From the NCBI GenBank assembly GCA_031276835.1, contig JAISMI010000006.1:1-8746 (forward strand): a stretch of DNA of 8,746 nt, written 5' to 3'. The notes beneath the pieces are model-generated. The model searched no databases, was not told the DNA's origin, and saw only the letters and a program-made list of their open reading frames with translations. The translations under genes were made by a program, and so were the position numbers. Positions 1 to 6,287 of this stretch are shown piece after piece (the first letter of the stretch is position 1; each line of letters starts with the position of its first letter). The stretch comes from Holosporaceae bacterium (GTDB taxonomy: Bacteria; Pseudomonadota; Alphaproteobacteria; UBA3830).

Positions 1-144
1 GTGGAATCAAAAAATTCTCAGCTGCGATACTACCTCGCAAGATTAGTAAGAAAAACTAAATGTTATTCAAAATCCATACGCATGCTCGTCGCATCCCTAA
101 ATATCTTCATATTCCATGAGTTGTTGAAAACTATAATAAATTAG
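1..144 (+). pseudogene. IS1-family transposase (InsB-like), C-terminal end only, cut by the window edge
   Basis: An open frame enters from the left edge and ends at TAG 142-144, giving 47 residues. It matches the C-terminus of IS1-type InsB transposases: the fragment holds the pattern LRYYLARLVRKTKCYSKS (residues 8-25), equivalent to LRQHLARLGRKSLSFSKS in E. coli IS1. The Glu at residue 2 lines up with the third catalytic acid of the IS1 D-D-E triad (the E of the IERHN segment), followed by the conserved Asn and the Arg/Lys helix. The protein would cut and join the ends of its own element. Most of the gene lies outside the window, so it may be intact; it is listed as a fragment only because its start cannot be seen. 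No clear terminal inverted repeat could be identified between 145 and 180, although the purine-rich stretch there is the place to look for it. Confidence 0.82.
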
Positions 145-175
145 CAATCCATGAGATAGGATCTGGGATAGGTAG
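145..175. other. Presumed right end of the IS1-like element
   Basis: The IS transposase stops at 144 and the next gene on the opposite strand stops at 176, so the right terminus of the element should lie in or near this segment. The stretch is purine-rich and contains two near-identical short direct repeats (GATAGG at 154-159 and GGATAGG at 167-173). The left end is outside the window, so neither the inverted repeat nor the 8-9 bp target duplication can be verified. Confidence 0.35.
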
Positions 176-634
176 TTATATTTTTTCGATTCCAACTAAC
201 AATTCCTTGTAATCGGAGAACTTTTTTAGGTCGACGGCGATTTTAAAGAGGACTTCTTTTAGTTTCGCTTCTGAATCGGCAGTTTGCAGGTAAGAATCGG
301 AAGACTCGCCGGCGCGAGATTCGGCCACGGCGGTTGTCTTCCTTTGATTAGCGTTCGAGCCCAACTTCAATTTCGCGCAAGCGGCGCGACGTCGGTTAAC
401 GCAGCCTCGGATCCTAGGTTTTACTACGCGCCAGGAGAAAATTTTCCGATTCGATAGAAATTTGATAAAATTGCCGCAACTGTTGAAAAATCTTATCAAA
501 AAACGACGGGTTAACGATTTCAAATCAAAGAGCCCCCTCCTTTTGCATCGCGTCATAGGCCGATCAACTTCCGTCGTTCGATAAAAAGTATTTTTCTTTT
601 CCAATTCAATCGCATAACTTTTATACATAACCAC
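176..634 (-). CDS. Hypothetical basic protein, possibly 3'-truncated by the IS
   Basis: This is a 152-residue open frame with no family I recognise. The longest version starts at GTG (632-634); an in-frame ATG two codons later (626-628) is an equally good start, and neither has a strong Shine-Dalgarno sequence. The N-terminal two thirds is rich in Arg and Lys with a few Cys (CKRRG near residue 30, RRRAACAKLK near residue 82). The last 40 residues look helical and more acidic. There is no signal peptide and no clear membrane segment. The frame is unbroken across 459 bp, and its middle (about 300-420) is more GC-rich than the surroundings, which favours a real gene, but function is unknown. The stop codon lies within the presumed IS boundary, so the original C-terminus may have been lost. 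Confidence 0.5.
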   Translation of the reverse strand: MVMYKSYAIELEKKNTFYRTTEVDRPMTRCKRRGLFDLKSLTRRFLIRFFNSCGNFIKFLSNRKIFSWRVVKPRIRGCVNRRRAACAKLKLGSNANQRKTTAVAESRAGESSDSYLQTADSEAKLKEVLFKIAVDLKKFSDYKELLVGIEKI

Positions 635-724
635 GGCATTAAATCAAAATACGTTACTTTTCGGTTAACTTTTGCAAAATTTCTATTCGACATTCGTAGA
701 TTAAATTCCGAGATTGCCAAAGAA

Positions 725-744
725 ACGCCTGTCTCCTCAGGCGT
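725..744 (-). terminator. Hairpin, probable second terminator downstream of clpP
   Basis: A perfect 7-bp stem (ACGCCTG at 725-731 pairing with CAGGCGT at 738-744) encloses a 6-nt loop. Read on the minus strand it is followed by TTCTTTGG, a modest T-rich tail. It lies about 125 bp beyond the clpP stop codon, where it would catch read-through from that operon. The + strand side has no T-tract, so it is not an obvious bidirectional terminator. Confidence 0.5.
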
Positions 745-794
745 ATTCTCCTTAGGTCTAAATTATGATTAGCAAATAAAAGCGTCAAAAAATA

Positions 795-856
795 CTAAAT
801 AAAAACAATGGAATCTATTTTATTTCTTCGACAATTATCCGTAAAAACAGATTCCA
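795..856 (-). terminator. Rho-independent terminator of the tig-clpP unit
   Basis: Twelve bases past the clpP stop on the minus strand, an inverted repeat (849-856 with 809-816, 8 bp, then one mismatch and 4 more A-T pairs) forms a stem with a 22-nt loop. It is followed immediately by TTGTTTTTATTTAG, a good U-tract. The stem is AT-rich, so it may be weak, which would explain a second hairpin further on at 725-744. Confidence 0.55.
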
Positions 857-868
857 ATTAATCTCAGT

Positions 869-1474
869 CTAGTTGATTTTTCTCTTTTCTATGATCTCGT
901 CGATTAATCCGAAATTCCGCGCCTCTTCCGGAGACATGAAATTGTCCCGATCTATGGCTTTTTCAACTTCAGCCAGAGGCGTTCCCGTGTGTTTCACATA
1001 GATTTTATTTAAACGATTGCGCAGAGCGAGAATCTCCTTTGCATGAATTTCTATGTCGGACGCCTGCCCGCGGAATCCTCCGGTAGGCTGATGAATCATA
1101 ATACTGGAATTGGGCAGAGAAAATCTTTTTCCCGCCGCTCCGGCCATTAGAAGAAACGATCCCATCGACGCCGCCTGCCCCAAGCATAGAGTCGTCACCT
1201 CCGGAGTAACATACTGCATGGTGTCATAGACGGATAATCCAGCGCTAACGCTCCCTCCAGGAGAATTTATGTAAAGAAAAACGTCCTTCTTGGGATCCTC
1301 GGATTCCAAAAACAACAGCTGAGCGCAAATTAAACTTGCAGAAGCATCGTTTACTTCCCCGCTTAAAAATACAATGCGTTCCTTAAGCAATCGAGAATAA
1401 ATATCATAGGATCGCTCGCCGCGACTCGTTTGCTCAACAACCATGGGAACCAGCGTGTTCATGTGGTTATCCAT
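869..1474 (-). CDS. clpP: ATP-dependent Clp protease proteolytic subunit ClpP
   Basis: ClpP is the serine peptidase of the cytoplasmic Clp protease. Two seven-membered rings form a closed chamber, and an AAA+ unfoldase (ClpX or ClpA) feeds substrates into it. The 201-residue length is normal. The catalytic triad is complete: Ser103 in GQAASMG, His128 in MIHQP and Asp177 in DRDNFM. The oxyanion-strand motif SPGGSV is at 71-76. ATG 1472-1474 is chosen because AGGGAGG lies six bases upstream; an internal Met5 has no such site. The gene begins 21 bp after the trigger-factor stop codon, so the two are almost certainly co-transcribed, the usual alphaproteobacterial arrangement. What is unusual is that clpX does not follow; instead there are terminator-like hairpins and an IS-flanked hypothetical gene. 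Identity is secure. Confidence 0.97.
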   Translation of the reverse strand: MDNHMNTLVPMVVEQTSRGERSYDIYSRLLKERIVFLSGEVNDASASLICAQLLFLESEDPKKDVFLYINSPGGSVSAGLSVYDTMQYVTPEVTTLCLGQAASMGSFLLMAGAAGKRFSLPNSSIMIHQPTGGFRGQASDIEIHAKEILALRNRLNKIYVKHTGTPLAEVEKAIDRDNFMSPEEARNFGLIDEIIEKRKIN

Positions 1475-1495
1475 CTTTTCCTCCCTACAAAAAAA

Positions 1496-2908
1496 CTACT
1501 CAACCTTTTCCTTATTAACGCTCGACTTTTTCACCGAACTCTTTGTGTTCGGAGTTTTCGAAGCGGATTTTTTAGATTTAGGCTTAGGTTCTTCTTTGAA
1601 AAAATCAAACGTTTCCTCATCTAAGTCTATAAGCTCTTTTATCGAGCATTTTTCTTCTTTTATTTTTATTTTATCAAATAGAAAATTGATCACCTTCGTT
1701 TCCAGAATTGGACCAACCATAGCCTGAATCGCATCGCTGCGCGTATACGCGTCCCAAACTTCTTTTTCATGTCCTGGATACATGGTGGCAATATTCTTTA
1801 TGGATTGAGAAATTTCGTTTTTAGACACGGTTATTTTCTCTTTTTTGGCTATCTCGGCAATCACAAATCCTAATCGTACTCGACTTTCGGCAATTTTTCT
1901 ACATTCCTCCCGAATGGCTGGAGTAAACTCTTTTCCAAGTTTTTTAGCCTCCTCCTCGATTTGGCGAGAAACTTCTTTATTTTCAATATCCGTCATGTTT
2001 TGTGGAACGTCGAAATCATACATGTAGGACATTTTATCCAAAAGATCGCGACGCATAATATCTTTGCTCATGTAGTCGTATTTGGAAATGCATAAGGATC
2101 TGGCCCATTCCCTCGCCTTTTCCAAATTTTCATACCCGATGGATTTTGCGAATTCATCGTCAAATTTATGTTCCTCAGGATTTAGAATTTTCTTAATGGT
2201 CGCTTTGTACTCCATCGTTTTTCCGGCGAGAGTTTTATCTTCAAAACTCGACGGATACGTTATGAAAAATTCCCTCGTTTCCGCAAGTTTGGCTCCTAAC
2301 AGATGCTTCCAGAAATCGTCCACAAGAGTTTCATCCCCTATCACCACTTCCAGGTCGTTTATTTCGCCGTTCTTTAGTTTTTTATTTGCAGTTTTTAGAG
2401 CAAGATCAATGATCGCTTTTTGTCCCTCTTGAACTTTTTGAGTTTTACCGCACTCAACCCATTTTTTATGACCTTTTCTTATGGTTTCGAGCGTTTCATC
2501 AACTTCTTTATCGGTAATTTTCGCAACGCGCTTCCGAAGCTCAATATCTGAGATCTCCTTCAGTTCAAATGATGGAATTAACTCAAATTTTAATGAAAAC
2601 TCCAGCTCATTCCCTTCGTCTTTGATTATATCCGTTAAGTAGCCAAAAGAAGTCAGCAGCTTTTCGTCATTTAAAATTTTCTTGGCGGCGGTCTCTACCG
2701 CAAATTTTTTAGATTCGACGCTCGCCTGTTCGCCGTACATCCGCTTTACAATATCCAACGGAACTTTTCCCGAACGAAATCCGTCTAAACGAACTTTTTT
2801 TGCAATTTCCTGCAGTTTTAATGTTAATGCAGAATCCATCTCCTCTTTAGAAATCAAAACATTATAACATCTTTTTAGACCGTCGCTGGTTTTACCTAAA
2901 ATCTTCAT
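1496..2908 (-). CDS. tig: Trigger factor, ribosome-associated chaperone
   Basis: Trigger factor binds ribosomal protein L23 at the tunnel exit and shields nascent chains; it also has peptidyl-prolyl isomerase activity. The product is 470 residues. The N-terminal ribosome-binding domain carries the signature loop as GFRSGK (43-48), with Ser where most homologues have Pro (GFRPGK). An FKBP-like domain follows at roughly 160-245 (from the EGQKAIIDLAL segment to YKATIKKI), then the helical chaperone domain. The last 35 or so residues are a low-complexity Lys/Ser tail beyond the folded domain. The start is ATG 2906-2908, with GGAG eight bases upstream. The open frame continues upstream to 3028, but that extension only reads through the tRNA gene (giving the typical GVVELVDTPDLGSGG translation artefact) and is not protein. 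It lies 23 bp downstream of tRNA-Leu and 21 bp upstream of clpP. Confidence 0.96.
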   Translation of the reverse strand: MKILGKTSDGLKRCYNVLISKEEMDSALTLKLQEIAKKVRLDGFRSGKVPLDIVKRMYGEQASVESKKFAVETAAKKILNDEKLLTSFGYLTDIIKDEGNELEFSLKFELIPSFELKEISDIELRKRVAKITDKEVDETLETIRKGHKKWVECGKTQKVQEGQKAIIDLALKTANKKLKNGEINDLEVVIGDETLVDDFWKHLLGAKLAETREFFITYPSSFEDKTLAGKTMEYKATIKKILNPEEHKFDDEFAKSIGYENLEKAREWARSLCISKYDYMSKDIMRRDLLDKMSYMYDFDVPQNMTDIENKEVSRQIEEEAKKLGKEFTPAIREECRKIAESRVRLGFVIAEIAKKEKITVSKNEISQSIKNIATMYPGHEKEVWDAYTRSDAIQAMVGPILETKVINFLFDKIKIKEEKCSIKELIDLDEETFDFFKEEPKPKSKKSASKTPNTKSSVKKSSVNKEKVE

Positions 2909-2931
2909 TGATCTTTCTCCGTAACAAAAAC

Positions 2932-3016
<85 letters not shown>

Positions 3017-3032
3017 AAAATAAACCAATGGT

Positions 3033-3059
3033 ATTGTATAGCATTTATTTTCTCAACAA
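3033..3059 (-). promoter_or_regulatory. Promoter of the tRNA-Leu-tig-clpP unit
   Basis: Reading leftward, an extended -10 element TGCTATACAAT (3043 to 3033) lies about 17 bases before the first tRNA base, placing a start site roughly ten bases upstream of the tRNA. TTGTTG at 3059-3054 is a possible -35, but its spacing is short (13-15 bp), so activity probably rests on the extended -10. Confidence 0.45.
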
Positions 3060-3112
3060 AAAACTACGATTTGGTTAAGCGCCAGTAAAAATACCAATCT
3101 TGTTTAGGAATC

Positions 3113-3280
3113 GGAATTTTGGGATTGCCCAATAAAAATAGAAAAAGTTAGCTAAATCCATTGATTTTCAGGCGTCCTACAGAAATGCTGCAGAGCGCCA
3201 TTAAAACTTAATGGTAACAGCTGAAAAATCAACAAATCTATGGCGTAAATTCTATTTTTATTAGGCAGTTCCGGAATTTT
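3113..3280. repeat. Long imperfect inverted repeat (MITE-like remnant or structured RNA)
   Basis: Left arm 3113-3142 is complementary to 3251-3280. Twelve bases (3131-3142) pair perfectly with 3251-3262. The other 18 positions have 7 differences, all transitions; six of them become G-U pairs in a + strand transcript and one is C-A. Complementarity resumes at 3161-3171 with 3221-3232 (one bulge), and the centre holds a perfect hairpin CCATTAA-AAC-TTAATGG (3198-3214). The whole folds into one irregular hairpin of about 168 nt. Its right edge touches the stop codon of the 93-aa secreted protein gene (3282-3284), so it would form the 3' end of that transcript; the other side faces the tRNA promoter. 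It could be a decayed miniature element, a regulatory or stabilising 3' structure, or a small RNA. No target duplication is obvious. Confidence 0.6.
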
Positions 3281-3281
3281 T

Positions 3282-3563
3282 TTACGGCTCGGCGAGTAGC
3301 TTTTTCATTTCCTCAACGTCGTTTGTAAATTTACCGAGACAGTAAATTATTTCCCGTCTTTTTTTAGGATTTTTTTCGAGAAAATCATTGACTCTCTCGG
3401 CTATATCATAGTTTATATCATCCAAATCTGCAATTATTTTGCCTGGGTCGCTATCCATTTTATCCGCCGATTCTTCAACCGCGCCAATCGATAAACAAAG
3501 CATAAATAGAATTAGCGACGCGGACATTCTCAAAAACTTTTCGCCATAGATCAATTTCAACAT
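3282..3563 (-). CDS. Small secreted protein of unknown function, coupled to the acidic protein
   Basis: The product is 93 residues with no family I recognise. The N-terminus is a Sec-type signal peptide: basic residues (Lys3, Lys9, Arg12), a hydrophobic core at about 13-27 (MSASLILFMLCLSIGA) and probable cleavage after Ala28. The mature part, about 65 residues, is charged and predicted helical, with a basic patch KKRR at 67-70 and a single Cys at 75. The ATG (3561-3563) directly abuts the TAA of the upstream gene, giving TAAATG, and AAGGA lies eight bases before the ATG inside the upstream gene's last codons. Translation is therefore probably coupled. Met13 is a possible alternative start that keeps the hydrophobic core. 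The pairing suggests it acts with the acidic protein, perhaps as a partner or chaperone outside the cytoplasm, but that is inference. The gene is followed at once by a long inverted repeat. Confidence 0.72.
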   Translation of the reverse strand: MLKLIYGEKFLRMSASLILFMLCLSIGAVEESADKMDSDPGKIIADLDDINYDIAERVNDFLEKNPKKRREIIYCLGKFTNDVEEMKKLLAEP

Positions 3564-5366
3564 TTAAAAATCCTTACTTGTTAATTTTTTGTTATTGGGT
3601 TGCAATGAATCGTCGGAAGAATTTTCTTTTGTAAATTTATCGGCCTCGCCGTTTGCCGTTAAACCGTCGGCCCTTATGAATTCAGCGTTTGAATCTCCTT
3701 CGGCGTCGACGGTCGTATCCTCTGCAGATGCATTTTTTGCCGAAGATAATTTCGATTTTTCCCGCTTTAAGTCGACGTCGTCGGAATTTGTAGTTTTATC
3801 TTCAACTGCGTCGTCGTCATCGTCTGACGCCTTTTCTTCTTTATTTGATTCGCCCTCGTCTTCGGATTCCTCCTGCGAAGATTCGCCGGATTCGTCTTCC
3901 TCGCCTTCTTCCTCCTCCGTACTAGAAGATTTGCCTGATTCTTTTTTTTCGGAAGATTTTTCATCATTCGTTTTTTCATTTTCTGCAATCTCTTCGGGGG
4001 AATTTTCGGATTCGTTCGACGATTCTTCATCCTCCTTTACGTCTTCGACGTTCTCGTTTACCTCCGGAGAAACCGGCCTTTTATTAACAAGTTCTTCGTT
4101 CGTTTCTCCAACTGCTTCACTATTTTCGTCAACCTCTTGATCGCCGTAATCCTCGGAACTCCGATTAGTTCCATTGTCGCCGACAACTTTTGATCTTTTA
4201 GGGCGGTCGCCCCTGGCTTCATAATCGTTCTCCTTGAGAAATTCCGACTCCTCCATACCGTCGTTAATTTCGGAAGAGTCTCTCCTGGTGGATTTTCGCC
4301 GCCGTCTTCCTCTACTATCATCGCCATTTTCATCCGATTGAAACTCGTCGTCGTTGTCTTCAACCATGATAGATTCAGTCTGAACCGTTGGCGCGTACAT
4401 ATCATCGGCGTCATTGGCTTGATACTCTTGAAAATCCTGATCCTGCGACTGCTGGGCGGAATCGTCGCCATAGTCCTGCGGCTCGTCTAGATTATCTTCT
4501 CCGTCTCCTTCGTCCGGATCTTTGTCCTGATTTAAATCTTCATCATTCTGATTATCATCATCCTGATTTTCATCGTTTTCGTCTTCATCGGACGTATCCT
4601 CTTGAATTTCAGGATCGTCATCATTTTCATCTGCGTCTTCTGAAGACGACGAATCGGTATTTTCTTGATCCATTTCCGGAAAATCTTCTAAAAAATCAGG
4701 CGGCCTACGTCTCGACGAACTACCGTTCTCGTCTTCTTCGGTTTCGAAGTAGTCGTCGTCGTTCCAATTCGAGTTTCTTCGATCTCTTCCGGTTTCGGAA
4801 TAGTAGTAGTCGTCCCAATTCGAGCTTCTCCGATTTCTTCCGGTTTCAGGATAGTAGTAGTCGTCGTTACGCCAATTCGGGTTGCGTCTCCCTTCCGCGC
4901 CTCCATCGTCTTCTCCAAATCCATAGGGATCATCCGAAACATAGTCGATCGGCCTGCTTACCCTGTAGTATGAAGGACGATTCCTCCCCCTCGCGACTCT
5001 TGCCGAATCTCCAATTCGCCGATCGGCGGAGCCGCGTCTCCCGTAAATAGAGGAGCTCGAATTATCCTCTTTTTCATCGTACGCCGCCGCTCCAGAAGGA
5101 TCATTTTGCCGTCTAGCGGAGCCCTTAGTCGACGAATTCGACGACGGCGATAAGATTTCTATAATTCTATCAAGAAAGCGATCGCCGGACCCATAAAGAT
5201 CATCTATTTTTTTCTGCGTTATGCCCGAATATTTGTCATTTTTATACAATAGACGATATATATCCGCTCCCGCATGGCGATAATCTACGGAAACGTCATA
5301 CGCTGAGCAACCGCAATCAACGACGCAGATAAAAATGGAAACTGTCATCCAAGCAAAACAACGCAA
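3564..5366 (-). CDS. Secreted highly acidic, low-complexity repeat protein
   Basis: The product is 600 residues with no recognised domain. The start is inferred as TTG (5364-5366): an in-frame stop lies two codons upstream, and this start supplies Arg2 ahead of the hydrophobic core, giving a signal peptide with likely cleavage after Ala22 (CGCSA). ATG 5346-5348 is an alternative but leaves a signal sequence with no positive charge and no Shine-Dalgarno site. Residues 23-75 look folded and mildly hydrophobic (HAGADIYRLLYKNDKYSGIT). Residues 76-150 are basic and Ser/Arg-rich. Three 17-residue tandem repeats occupy 159-209 (consensus GRxRRNSNWxDDYYYxET). From about 210 to the end it is dominated by Asp, Glu, Ser and Asn, strongly acidic and surely disordered, interrupted by basic clusters at 352-362 and 388-393. 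Composition recalls surface or effector proteins with acidic disordered tails. It is the first gene of a two-gene operon with the 93-aa secreted protein. Confidence 0.8.
   Translation of the reverse strand: MRCFAWMTVSIFICVVDCGCSAYDVSVDYRHAGADIYRLLYKNDKYSGITQKKIDDLYGSGDRFLDRIIEILSPSSNSSTKGSARRQNDPSGAAAYDEKEDNSSSSIYGRRGSADRRIGDSARVARGRNRPSYYRVSRPIDYVSDDPYGFGEDDGGAEGRRNPNWRNDDYYYPETGRNRRSSNWDDYYYSETGRDRRNSNWNDDDYFETEEDENGSSSRRRPPDFLEDFPEMDQENTDSSSSEDADENDDDPEIQEDTSDEDENDENQDDDNQNDEDLNQDKDPDEGDGEDNLDEPQDYGDDSAQQSQDQDFQEYQANDADDMYAPTVQTESIMVEDNDDEFQSDENGDDSRGRRRRKSTRRDSSEINDGMEESEFLKENDYEARGDRPKRSKVVGDNGTNRSSEDYGDQEVDENSEAVGETNEELVNKRPVSPEVNENVEDVKEDEESSNESENSPEEIAENEKTNDEKSSEKKESGKSSSTEEEEGEEDESGESSQEESEDEGESNKEEKASDDDDDAVEDKTTNSDDVDLKREKSKLSSAKNASAEDTTVDAEGDSNAEFIRADGLTANGEADKFTKENSSDDSLQPNNKKLTSKDF
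4740..4892 (-). repeat. Three tandem 51-bp coding repeats
   Basis: Units at 4842-4892, 4791-4841 and 4740-4790 are each 51 bp (17 codons) and encode GRRNPNWRNDDYYYPET, GRNRRSSNWDDYYYSET and a diverged third copy, residues 159-209 of the acidic protein. The in-frame length and similarity point to duplication by slippage or unequal recombination. Each unit contains Trp, a Tyr/Asp patch and an Arg cluster, so the repeat may be a small binding motif. Confidence 0.8.
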
Positions 5367-5393
5367 TCTCTAAATTTCCCTCAATATTTCTAT

Positions 5394-5402
5394 ATTTTAG
5401 CA
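5394..5402 (-). promoter_or_regulatory. Extended -10 promoter of the acidic protein operon
   Basis: Leftward-reading TGCTAAAAT lies at 5402-5394, about 28 bases before the TTG start, and would give a leader of about 20 nt. No convincing -35 is visible at 17 bp spacing. AGGG lies 11 bases before the TTG start, somewhat far for a Shine-Dalgarno site. Confidence 0.38.
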
Positions 5403-5500
5403 AAATAATCCTTAAAAAAATGTAAGTTTTCTGTAAAAATGAGCGATATAAGATTTTTCTCTGTTCTTTAATAAAAAAATTCCATATTCGCGGCAAGTTT

Positions 5501-5509
5501 TGCTATAGT
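5501..5509 (+). promoter_or_regulatory. Extended -10 promoter of the metallo-hydrolase gene; possibly leaderless
   Basis: TGCTATAGT ends only eight bases before the ATG at 5518. With the usual spacing the transcript would begin at about 5515-5518, at or next to the start codon. No purine-rich Shine-Dalgarno sequence lies between the -10 and the ATG, which fits a leaderless mRNA. Confidence 0.45.
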
Positions 5510-5517
5510 AAATCAAT

Positions 5518-6279
5518 ATGAAAATAACAGTTCTTGGATGCGGTTCATCCGGCGGAGTGCCAATGCTATCCTACGGTTGGGGAAATTGCGATCCGCGAAA
5601 TCCTAAAAATAGACGTTCCCGCTCCTCCATTATGGTGGAGAAGGGTTGCACGTCGCTGTTGATCGACATGTCGCCGGATCTTCGGCAGCAGATGTTGGAC
5701 TACGGCGGCAATAAAGTCGACGCCGCGATCCTCACCCATGCCCACTACGATCACATAAACGGATTAAACGAACTGCGTCCCATGTTTTGGGATAAAAAAA
5801 GACGTCTGCCAATCTATGTAAAAAAGGAAAATCTGCCGGCCGTTAAAAAGGCGTTCTTTTATTTGTTCGAAGAAAGCGGCCACGAAATTTATAGCCCCTA
5901 TATTGAACTGCATGCCATCGAAGACGAGTTCACAATCGGAGATATCTCCGGCATTTGTTTCGAACAAAATCACGGCTTTTCGAAATCTTTGGGAATTCGG
6001 ATAGAGAATTTCGCCTATTCCACAGACGTGGTATCGCTAAGCGAAGAAAACTTCGAAAAATTAAAGGGCGTCGATACCTGGATAGTGGATTGCCTGTCTA
6101 TGAAACAAATAAAAGCCACTCATGCCCACCTGGATTTGGCGTTGGAATGGATCAGGAGAATAAATCCAAGACGCGCTTTCCTAACCCATATGGATATCTC
6201 AATGGATTACGACTCCCTGCTGCGGATACTTCCGGAAAATATAAGGCCCGCCTACGACCAAATGACGATATCTGTTTAA
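5518..6279 (+). CDS. PhnP-like metallo-beta-lactamase-fold hydrolase
   Basis: The product is 253 residues, full length for the family. It is a cytoplasmic metallo-beta-lactamase-fold hydrolase of the PhnP/ElaC-like group; characterised PhnP is a phosphoribosyl 1,2-cyclic phosphodiesterase. The metal ligands are all present: the THAHYDH motif gives His74, His76, Asp78 and His79, with His152 (QNHG), Asp170 (YSTD) and His224 (THMD). The N-terminal strand GCGSSGGVP (7-15) and the NPKNRRSRSS segment (28-37) are typical of the alphaproteobacterial version, which is commonly found near tatD and metG. Here it stands alone and is not in a phosphonate cluster, so the true substrate is unknown; a general cyclic-phosphate or nucleotide-processing role is more likely than phosphonate use. 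The start is the first ATG, with no Shine-Dalgarno. The stop codon is 8 bp from the stop of the convergent LRR gene. Confidence 0.9.
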   Translation: MKITVLGCGSSGGVPMLSYGWGNCDPRNPKNRRSRSSIMVEKGCTSLLIDMSPDLRQQMLDYGGNKVDAAILTHAHYDHINGLNELRPMFWDKKRRLPIYVKKENLPAVKKAFFYLFEESGHEIYSPYIELHAIEDEFTIGDISGICFEQNHGFSKSLGIRIENFAYSTDVVSLSEENFEKLKGVDTWIVDCLSMKQIKATHAHLDLALEWIRRINPRRAFLTHMDISMDYDSLLRILPENIRPAYDQMTISV

Positions 6280-6287
6280 GAATCCGT

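Noticed and set aside
1430..1727. Two + strand frames over the clpP-tig junction
   Set aside because: They are antisense to the conserved clpP start and the Lys/Ser tail of trigger factor, low-complexity, with no ribosome binding site.
3589..4140. Long Ser-rich frame on the + strand opposite the acidic protein
   Set aside because: It is the antisense shadow of GA-rich Asp/Glu/Ser codons; it has no Shine-Dalgarno and no domain, and the minus-strand frame has a signal peptide and operon context.
4740..4892. Possible CRISPR-like or IS repeat
   Set aside because: The units are directly adjacent with no spacers, are multiples of three and are fully in frame with the protein.
4388..5050. 220-aa Arg/His-rich frame on the + strand
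   Set aside because: It is also antisense to the repeat and acidic region; its unusual composition follows directly from the Asp/Tyr/Arg codons on the other strand.
5346..5366. ATG 5348 as the start of the acidic protein
   Set aside because: It leaves a 16-residue signal sequence without a positive charge and no Shine-Dalgarno site; the upstream TTG gives a normal signal peptide. The ATG remains possible.
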